Shown here: positions 5,791 through 11,303 of the stretch, one piece after another
Position numbering within the stretch: the first letter of the stretch is position 1
Layout: each line of letters starts with the position of its first letter
Source of the DNA: DASRHY01 sp046765875
Lineage (GTDB): Bacteria; Actinomycetota; Actinomycetes; Propionibacteriales; Kribbellaceae
Length of the DNA: 11,303 bases
Assembly: GCA_046765875.1 (NCBI GenBank)
Contig: JBKPSJ010000018.1
Span: 1 to 11,303, forward strand
Reading direction: 5' to 3'
The notes under the pieces: model-generated
What the model was told of the DNA's origin: nothing
The model's database searches: none
The model's input: only the letters and a program-made list of their open reading frames with translations
Made by a program: the position numbers and the translations under genes

Positions 5791-6725
5791 GCACCGCCAT
5801 CCTGCGGACCGCCGACGCCTGGTGGGTGCAGACCCCCACGGGCGCGGCCCGGGTCCACACCGCGGCCCGGACCACGGCCGACCTGCTGGCCGACCGGCCA
5901 GCGATCAACGCAGCCGCGGCCAGCACCGTCACCGTACCGGTCGACAGCCTCGCCCTCGTCTCACCGGTCACCACGCCGTGCCGCGTCATCGCACAGATGA
6001 CGAACTTCGCCTCGCACGCCGAAGACGTCGGCATGAACCCGCAGACCGTTCCCCTGGCGTTCTTCCGAAAGTCCTCCGGGTCGATCAGCGGTCCATACGA
6101 CGACGTCGTCAGGCCGGGTCACGTGCGACTGCTGGACTACGAGGTCGAGATCGGACTGGTCATCGGCCGCGAGATGCCGGTCGGCACGACCATCACCGCT
6201 GACACCCTCGCCGACTACGTCGCCGGGCTAGTGGTGACCAACGACGTCTCCGCGCGCGACCTTCAGCTGCCCAAGACCCAGTTCTACGAGTCCAAGTCCT
6301 ATCCGACGTTCACCCCGGTCGGGCCGGCGCTGGTGCTGCTGGACGCGGACGAGCTCAAGCGGTTCGCCGACCTGCGGCTGCGGCTGCGGGTCAACGGCGA
6401 GGTCCGGCAGAACATGACCGCCGCCGACATGATCTACCCCCCGGCCCACACGCTGCAGGCGCTGACCCGCTTCCAGCGGCTCGACCCGGGCGACCTGCTG
6501 CTGACCGGCACCCCCGTCGGCACCGCACTGAGCGCGCCGCCGAAGCCGGTCCAGTTCGTCGCCTCGCTGCTTCCGGCAACGACCCGGTGGAAGCTGTTCT
6601 TCCGCGGGCAGGCCCGCAACCCCAAATACCTGCAGGATGGCGACGTCGTCGAGGCCAGCGTAGCCACCGACGACGGCGCACTCGACCTAGACACCCAACG
6701 CACGATCGTGAGGTACGCGCGATGA
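5787..6725 (+). CDS. Fumarylacetoacetate hydrolase (FAH) family protein
   Basis: This 312-residue protein has an FAH catalytic domain at about 64-308. The divalent-metal ligands are visible as Glu119 and Glu121 (DYEVEIGLVIG) and Asp153 (TNDVSARDLQ). The lid pair NFASHAED (His77, Glu79), the lysine of YESKSYPTFTPVGP and the LLTGTPVG loop (238-245) are also present. Members hydrolyse C-C bonds of acylpyruvates, hydrate 2-hydroxypentadienoates, or decarboxylate or isomerise ring-fission products. Here it most likely acts on the product of the dioxygenase in front of it. It may replace the alpha/beta-hydrolase used in mhp and bph pathways; which of these reactions it carries out cannot be told from sequence. 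ATG 5787 is chosen because it overlaps the upstream stop (ATGA). The frame is open further upstream, but only inside the dioxygenase gene. Confidence 0.9.
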   Translation: MSTAILRTADAWWVQTPTGAARVHTAARTTADLLADRPAINAAAASTVTVPVDSLALVSPVTTPCRVIAQMTNFASHAEDVGMNPQTVPLAFFRKSSGSISGPYDDVVRPGHVRLLDYEVEIGLVIGREMPVGTTITADTLADYVAGLVVTNDVSARDLQLPKTQFYESKSYPTFTPVGPALVLLDADELKRFADLRLRLRVNGEVRQNMTAADMIYPPAHTLQALTRFQRLDPGDLLLTGTPVGTALSAPPKPVQFVASLLPATTRWKLFFRGQARNPKYLQDGDVVEASVATDDGALDLDTQRTIVRYAR

Positions 6726-8641
6726 CCCCCGGCCCGATGACCACCACCCTGCCCGGGGACGACCTGCTGTGGCCCCGCTACGCGGAGCCGGCCGACCTGG
6801 CCGCGATCGAGGCCGTCCCGCTGGCCGCACGCGGCCTCCCGGAGTCGACCTACGCGCTGCTCGCCCGGGCCGCGACCCGCTGGCCGGACCGCACCGCGAT
6901 CACCGTGCTCCCGGACGCGGCCGGCTGGCGGGAGCCGCAGCGGTGCACATTCGCCGAACTGCTCGCCGACGTGCACCGCTGCGCGAACCTGCTGCACCAG
7001 CTCGGCGTGCGCCGCGGCGATGCGGTCGCGCTCCTCGCGCCCAACTGCGCCGAACTGATCACCGCGACGCTGGCCGCGCAGCTGGCCGGCATCGCCGCAC
7101 CAATCAACGCGGCCCTCCACGGTGGCCACATCGCAGAGCTGCTGCGACGCTCGGGTGCCAGGGTACTGGTCGCGGCCGGCCCCGAGCTCAACCCGCAGAC
7201 CTGGCAGACCGCGCGGGATCTTGCCGGCGAGGGGATGCTCGACGCGATCCTGGTGCTGCGGCCGACCGCGGCGACCGGTCCGCGCGCGCCGCTGCCCGCG
7301 ATCGACGGCGTGCGCGTCGGTTACCTCGGCGCGCTGGCCGCCGGCATGGACCCGGCCGGCTTCGCCGGCGACCGGCCGGGCTCGGCCGACCTCGCCGGCC
7401 TATTCCACACCGGCGGCACCACCGGCGCCCCGAAGCTGGCCGCGCACACCCACGCCAACGAGGTCGCCGACGCGTGGATGATCGCCGCCAGGTCGCTATT
7501 CGACGCCGACTCGACGGTGTTCGGCGCGCTGCCGCTGTTCCACGTGAACGCGCTGGTGGTCACCGTGCTCGCGCCGCTGTTCAAGGGACAGCAGGTGGTG
7601 TGGGCCGGTCCGCTCGGCTACCGCGAACCCGCGCTGTTCGGAGAGTTCTGGAAGATCGTCGAGCACTACCGGATCGCGGCGATGAGCGCGGTGCCGACCG
7701 TCTACGCCGTACTGGCCCGGCAGCCAGTCGACGCCGACATCAGCAGCCTGCGGTTCCCATTCGTCGGCGCCTCACCGCTGCCCGGCGCGGTCCGGGCCGG
7801 TTTCCAGGCGCGTACCGACGTGTCCCTTGTGGAGGGGTACGGCCTGACCGAGGCGACCTGCGCCAGCGCCTTCAGCTTTCCGGGCACCCCGCCGCGCGGA
7901 ACCGTCGGGCAGCGGCTGCCATACCAGCGGCTCGAGGCGGTGGCGGTGACCGGCACCGGCACGTTAGAAAAGCTGCCCGCCGGTCAGACCGGCGTGCTAG
8001 CGATCAGCGGTCCCACCGTGTTCCCCGGATACGTGGTCGGCCGCAATGCGCACGGCCACGTGCTGGACGGCCTGGGCAAGCTGGTCGACGGCTGGCTGGA
8101 CACCGGCGACCTCGGCGCGGTCGACGAGGACGGCTTCGTCCACCTGTCCGGCCGCGCCAAAGACTTGATCATCCGGGGCGGCCACAACATCGACCCGGCG
8201 ATCCTCGAGGACGCGCTGCTCGCGCACCCGGAGGTCACGTCGGGCGCGGCGGTCGGCCGCCCGGACGTGCACGCCGGGGAGGTGCCGGTCGCCTACGTCA
8301 CCGTCGCCGCTCCGGCCGCGGTGACCGAGCGCGAGCTGCGGGAGTGGGCGGGCGAGCGGGTCGCCGAGCCGGCCGCCGCACCCAAAGAGGTCGTGGTCCT
8401 GGACGCGCTGCCGGTCACCGACGTGGGCAAGGTGTACAAGCTGCCGCTGCGTGCCGACGCCGCCCGCCGGGAGCTCCGCCGCGCGCTCGAGGAGCTCACG
8501 CCCGTGCCCGCGGTGCACGCCGCCGTCGAGGACGGCTCGGTGGTGGCCACCGTCGAGGTCGACTCGGCCGCCGACCAGGCCGCCGTCACATCGGTTCTCG
8601 ACCGCTACGCGGTCGCCTGGAAGATCGTGGTGAAGCCATGA
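6722..8641 (+). CDS. Acyl-CoA synthetase (AMP-forming), ANL superfamily
   Basis: This 639-residue ligase activates a carboxylic acid through an acyl-adenylate to a CoA thioester. The P-loop is FHTGGTTGAPK (228-238). PLFHVNALV (271-279), VEGYGLTEA (370-378), the DGWLDTGDLG motif (456-465) and the hinge with GRAKDLIIRGGHNI (477-490) follow in order. The catalytic lysine of the small C-terminal domain is Lys570 in VTDVGKVYK. About 60 residues follow (590-639, with VVATVEVDSAADQAAV), forming what looks like a small alpha/beta tail. Similar tails occur in a subgroup of bacterial acyl-CoA synthetases. It overlaps the genes on both sides by ATGA. Its likely substrate is an acid released from the ring-fission product, or the side-chain acid of the starting compound. 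It is soluble, with no signal peptide. Confidence 0.92.
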   Translation: MTPGPMTTTLPGDDLLWPRYAEPADLAAIEAVPLAARGLPESTYALLARAATRWPDRTAITVLPDAAGWREPQRCTFAELLADVHRCANLLHQLGVRRGDAVALLAPNCAELITATLAAQLAGIAAPINAALHGGHIAELLRRSGARVLVAAGPELNPQTWQTARDLAGEGMLDAILVLRPTAATGPRAPLPAIDGVRVGYLGALAAGMDPAGFAGDRPGSADLAGLFHTGGTTGAPKLAAHTHANEVADAWMIAARSLFDADSTVFGALPLFHVNALVVTVLAPLFKGQQVVWAGPLGYREPALFGEFWKIVEHYRIAAMSAVPTVYAVLARQPVDADISSLRFPFVGASPLPGAVRAGFQARTDVSLVEGYGLTEATCASAFSFPGTPPRGTVGQRLPYQRLEAVAVTGTGTLEKLPAGQTGVLAISGPTVFPGYVVGRNAHGHVLDGLGKLVDGWLDTGDLGAVDEDGFVHLSGRAKDLIIRGGHNIDPAILEDALLAHPEVTSGAAVGRPDVHAGEVPVAYVTVAAPAAVTERELREWAGERVAEPAAAPKEVVVLDALPVTDVGKVYKLPLRADAARRELRRALEELTPVPAVHAAVEDGSVVATVEVDSAADQAAVTSVLDRYAVAWKIVVKP

Positions 8642-8991
8642 ACGTCTCCGTCGTCCTAGCCGCGCTCATCGCCGTCATCTTCACGGCGCTCGGCGCGGCG
8701 AAGATCCTCGCCGTCCCGCCGATGCAGGCCCGCGCCGCGCACGCCGGCTTGTCGGTCGCCGCGTACCGGCGCATCGGTCTGCTGGAGGTCGCCGGCGCCG
8801 CCGGCGTGCTGATCGGCCTGATCCGTCCCTTGCTGGGTGGCATGGCCAGCGTCGGGTTGCTGCTGTTGCTCGGCGGCGCCGTGGTCACCCACCTACGCAA
8901 CCACGACGGGCCGCGCGAGGTCGCGCCCGCCGTCGTCTGCGCCGTGCTCGTGGCCGGCTACCTCGCCGCCCTGATGGGAACGGTGGGATGA
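8638..8991 (+). CDS. DoxX-like small membrane protein
   Basis: This 117-residue protein has four predicted membrane helices, at about 3-24 (VVLAALIAVIFTALGAAKIL), 46-63, 67-86 and 96-114. The pattern AKILAVPPMQ, AAHAGLS, AYRRIGLLEVAGAAGVLIGL and the polar loop THLRNHDG is that of the DoxX-like family common in actinobacteria. The molecular role is not established; relatives are linked to redox or thiol homeostasis. It lies between the ligase and the flavin hydroxylase with ATGA overlaps on both sides, so it is made together with the catabolic enzymes. Possible roles are a membrane anchor, help with substrate entry, or protection from catechol redox stress. All are speculation. Confidence 0.85.
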   Translation: MNVSVVLAALIAVIFTALGAAKILAVPPMQARAAHAGLSVAAYRRIGLLEVAGAAGVLIGLIRPLLGGMASVGLLLLLGGAVVTHLRNHDGPREVAPAVVCAVLVAGYLAALMGTVG

Positions 8992-10610
8992 GCGCCGTTC
9001 CGGTCGTCATCGTCGGAGCCGGTCCGACCGGGCTCACCGCGGCGACGCTGCTGGGACAGTACGGCGTCGAGTGCCTGGTGCTGGACCGCTGGGAGTCGGT
9101 CTACCCGCAGCCGCGGGCGGTCCACCTCGACGACGAGATCTACCGCGTGCTGGCCCGGATGGGGGTCGCCGAGCAGTTCGCCGCCATCACCGGGGCGTGC
9201 CACGGGTTGCGGCTGCTGGACCGGAACATGCGGGTGCTGGCCGAGTTCCGCCGGGGCACTGCGACCGGTCCGCACGGCTACCCCGAGGCGAACATGTTCG
9301 ACCAGCCGGTGCTGGAGGACATCCTGCGGGCGAACCTCGAGCGGTACGAGACGGTCACCCTCCGCGGCAACGTCGAGGTGACCGGTATCGACCAGGACGG
9401 CGCGGGCCGGGTCCGGCTCGAGGTCACCGACCGGGTCTCCGGCCGCAGCGACTCGATCCTCGCCGAGTATGTGCTGGGCTGCGACGGCGCCAACAGCCTG
9501 ACCCGAGCCACGATCGGCGCCTGCCTGCAGGACCTGCGCCTGGAGCAGCGCTGGCTGGTCGTCGACGTGGACACCGACGCCGACCTCGCCGAATGGGAGG
9601 GCGTGCACCAGCTCTGCGACCCGCGCCGGGCCGGCACCTATATGCGGGTCGGTGCGACCCGCTACCGCTGGGAGTTCCGGCTGCGGCCCGGGGAGGTCGC
9701 AGACGACTTCCGCGACCCGGCCCGGCTGCACCCACTGATATCGCCGTGGACCAAGGACATCCCGGTCGACCGGTTGCAGCTGGTGCGGGTGGCCGAATAC
9801 ACGTTCCGGGCGCGGCTGGCCGACCGGTGGCGAGACGGGCGGGTGTTCCTGCTCGGCGACGCCGCCCATCTCACCCCGCCGTTCATCGGCCAGGGGATGG
9901 GCGCCGGCATGCGGGACGCGGCGAACCTCGCCTGGAAGCTGGCCGGGGTGCTCGACGGCACCCTCCCGGAGCGGGTGCTGGACACCTACCAGGCCGAGCG
10001 CAAGCCGCACGCCCGCGCGCTCATCCGGCTGGCCACGTTCGTCGGCCTGGCGATGACCGAGGGCGGCGAGCTGGGCAACCTGCTGCGCCGCCTGGTCGCG
10101 CCGCGACTGCGCCTCGTGCCCGGCGTCTCCCGGCTCGTCCTGAGCAGCGAGACGCCCGCCCTGCACGGCGGCGAACTGGCCGACCGGCGCCGGCTCGGCG
10201 GCTTTCTGGGACGCGGCCTGACCGGCCGGCTGTGCCCGAACGCGGTGCTGGAGGACGGCCGCCGGTTCGACGACACGGCCGGCGGTCGGTTCGCCGTCGT
10301 CACCGCGGCTGACGCGTCACAGGAACAACCCGCCGTGGTCGGGGGGCGCGGTGGCGTCCTGGTCTGTGCCGGGCCCGGCACCCCGCTGCACCGCTGGCTG
10401 CGCCGTGGACGCGCCACCACCGCCATCGTCCGCCCCGACGGCACGGTGCTCCGCGCCGGGCGCGACCTCCCTTCGCTGTGCGAAGCCCTGCCCCACTTCG
10501 CCCTGTACCGCGGACCCGTGACCGTCGGCGCACCGCAGCCGCAGGTTCATCCCCGCATCGCTGAGGGCGTGCCCGGCGCGGCAGTCGAGGACGCTGCAGT
10601 CCAGGAATAG
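8988..10610 (+). CDS. FAD-dependent phenol hydroxylase, MhpA type
   Basis: This 540-residue group A flavoprotein monooxygenase is predicted to use NAD(P)H and O2 to hydroxylate a phenol to a catechol. The FAD motif VIVGAGPTGL (8-17) is followed by the acidic Asp33 (VLDRWE), the DG motif GCDGANS (164-170) and the GD motif RVFLLGDAAHLTPPFIGQGMG (about 285-305) with AANLAWKL. The C-terminal part (about 400-530) corresponds to the degenerate thioredoxin-like domain of this subfamily. The length and the sequence around GQGMGAGMRDAANL resemble 3-(3-hydroxyphenyl)propionate hydroxylase MhpA (about 550). The residues that set the substrate cannot be read off. It starts at ATG 8988 overlapping the DoxX stop. 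It is the step that would feed the extradiol dioxygenase at the start of the operon, although it is encoded fifth. Confidence 0.9.
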   Translation: MSAVPVVIVGAGPTGLTAATLLGQYGVECLVLDRWESVYPQPRAVHLDDEIYRVLARMGVAEQFAAITGACHGLRLLDRNMRVLAEFRRGTATGPHGYPEANMFDQPVLEDILRANLERYETVTLRGNVEVTGIDQDGAGRVRLEVTDRVSGRSDSILAEYVLGCDGANSLTRATIGACLQDLRLEQRWLVVDVDTDADLAEWEGVHQLCDPRRAGTYMRVGATRYRWEFRLRPGEVADDFRDPARLHPLISPWTKDIPVDRLQLVRVAEYTFRARLADRWRDGRVFLLGDAAHLTPPFIGQGMGAGMRDAANLAWKLAGVLDGTLPERVLDTYQAERKPHARALIRLATFVGLAMTEGGELGNLLRRLVAPRLRLVPGVSRLVLSSETPALHGGELADRRRLGGFLGRGLTGRLCPNAVLEDGRRFDDTAGGRFAVVTAADASQEQPAVVGGRGGVLVCAGPGTPLHRWLRRGRATTAIVRPDGTVLRAGRDLPSLCEALPHFALYRGPVTVGAPQPQVHPRIAEGVPGAAVEDAAVQE

Positions 10611-10633
10611 CACGCAGAGGTCAGATCCGAATT

Positions 10634-10638
10634 GGAGG
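10634..10638 (+). promoter_or_regulatory. Ribosome binding site of the SDR gene
   Basis: GGAGG lies six bases before ATG 10645. Unlike the five genes upstream, this gene follows a 34-bp gap, so it has independent translation initiation. No terminator hairpin is seen in the gap, so transcription probably continues from the operon. Confidence 0.75.
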
Positions 10639-10644
10639 TTTGCC

Positions 10645-11303
10645 ATGATCGAACAACGGGTGGCCATCGTGACCGGCGGCACGCGCGGGATCGGCGCAGC
10701 GATCACCAGTGCGTTGGCGCAGTCGGGAGTCTACGTGGCCGCCGGTTACGGCAGGAACCAGTCCGCCGCGGAGGACCTGGCCGGCAAGCTTTCTGCCGAG
10801 GGCGCGTCGGTGTCGGTGCACCGCGGCAACGTCGGGGTCCCCGAGGATTGCCAGCGTGTCGTGGGTGAGGTGCTCGCCGCCACCGGACGTATCGACTACC
10901 TGGTAAACAACGCCGGCATCACCTTGGACAAGACGATGCGGAAGATGACCGTCGAGGACTGGCACACGGTCCTGCGGATCAACCTGTCGGGCACGTTCTA
11001 CATGTGCAAGGCGGTCATCGAGCCCATGCTCGAGCGCCAGTTCGGGCGTATCGTAAACATCAGCTCGGTGGTCGGCCAGAGGGGCAACGTCGGCCAGGTC
11101 AACTACGCCGCGTCGAAGTCTGGGCTGTTCGGCCTCACCCGCAGTCTCGCCCTCGAGGTGGCCCGCAAGGGCATCACGGTGAATTGCGTCGCGCCCGGCT
11201 ACAACGAGACCGAGATGGCCGCGAGGCTCCCGGCGAACATCGCCGAGAAGATCGTGACCGGACTCCCGGTGGGCAGGGTCGCCAGACGCGCGAAATCGCC
11301 CAC
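10645..11303 (+). CDS. Short-chain dehydrogenase/reductase, FabG/PhaB type (partial, runs off the window)
   Basis: The first 219 residues of a protein normally about 245 long are seen. The Rossmann motif is TGGTRGIG (10-17), with RVAIVTGG at the very start. NNAG is at 88-91. The catalytic Ser141 (VNISSVVG), Tyr154 and Lys158 (NYAASKSG) are in the classical arrangement, and VNCVAPGYNETEM follows. Closest in style are 3-oxoacyl-ACP and acetoacetyl-CoA reductases. In this operon it may work on a hydroxyacyl- or oxoacyl-CoA intermediate after the ligase step. The usual GRxxxPEEIA segment is not in frame: after LPVGRVAR the frame reads RAKSP, whereas the +1-shifted frame reads REIAH. This suggests a one-base loss at about 11285-11290, in a GCGCG run. 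The gene may be frameshifted, or the base may be a sequencing error. Confidence 0.85.
   Translation, partial: MIEQRVAIVTGGTRGIGAAITSALAQSGVYVAAGYGRNQSAAEDLAGKLSAEGASVSVHRGNVGVPEDCQRVVGEVLAATGRIDYLVNNAGITLDKTMRKMTVEDWHTVLRINLSGTFYMCKAVIEPMLERQFGRIVNISSVVGQRGNVGQVNYAASKSGLFGLTRSLALEVARKGITVNCVAPGYNETEMAARLPANIAEKIVTGLPVGRVARRAKSP

Noticed and set aside
6769..8991. 740-codon open frame on the plus strand overlapping the ligase
   Set aside because: It is Arg/Ala/Pro-rich and without domains until it enters the real DoxX frame at 8638. It arises from high GC and the absence of stops.
8958..10166. 402-codon minus-strand open frame opposite the flavin hydroxylase
   Set aside because: This is a typical antisense shadow in high-GC coding DNA. 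It has no recognisable domain, while the plus strand has clear FAD motifs.
1..11303. tRNA, rRNA, CRISPR array or riboswitch
   Set aside because: No CCA-ended cloverleaf, regularly spaced direct repeats or known riboswitch core was noticed by eye. A covariance-model search was not possible.

Overview
The window is very GC-rich and has the gene types of an actinomycete: a GAF-ANTAR regulator, a small J-domain protein, a TetR-type regulator and tightly packed, ATGA-coupled catabolic genes. A soil actinobacterium (Pseudonocardia, Mycobacterium, Rhodococcus or Amycolatopsis type) fits. The genus cannot be fixed from the sequence alone.

Left part (1-4040): a minus-strand group encodes a J-domain protein, a 36-residue small ORF and a GAF-ANTAR RNA-binding regulator. 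The regulator is broken. A complete IS21-family element (istA and istB, about 534-3102) lies inside its GAF domain, so the N-terminal half is at 3103-3394 and the C-terminal half at 68-533. An imperfect 10-bp direct repeat (ATCACYTGAC) lies at both junctions. The two halves also carry frame breaks of their own.

Middle (4089-4656): a minus-strand TetR-family gene is decayed, with at least two frame breaks and a missing C-terminal end. It is separated from the next operon by a short control region that holds a strong imperfect inverted repeat, GAGTATCGTCAG / CTGACGATATACTC, and a third CGTCAG half-site.

Right part (4657-11303): a plus-strand aromatic-degradation operon of six genes. They encode a type I extradiol dioxygenase, a fumarylacetoacetate-hydrolase-family enzyme, an acyl-CoA synthetase (AMP-forming), a small DoxX-like membrane protein, an MhpA-type FAD phenol hydroxylase and an SDR of the FabG/PhaB type that runs off the window. 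The first five genes overlap their neighbours by ATGA, which points to translational coupling. The SDR follows after 34 bp with its own ribosome binding site.

The inferred chemistry is: the flavin hydroxylase makes a catechol from a phenol, the extradiol enzyme opens the ring, the FAH-family enzyme cleaves, hydrates or isomerises the ring-fission product, and the ligase activates the released acid as a CoA thioester. The SDR may reduce or oxidise a CoA-bound intermediate. The substrate is not known. The set differs from the classical mhp pathway because no alpha/beta-hydrolase MhpC homologue, aldolase or acylating aldehyde dehydrogenase is seen here. With its neighbouring TetR gene broken, the operon may be derepressed or controlled from elsewhere.
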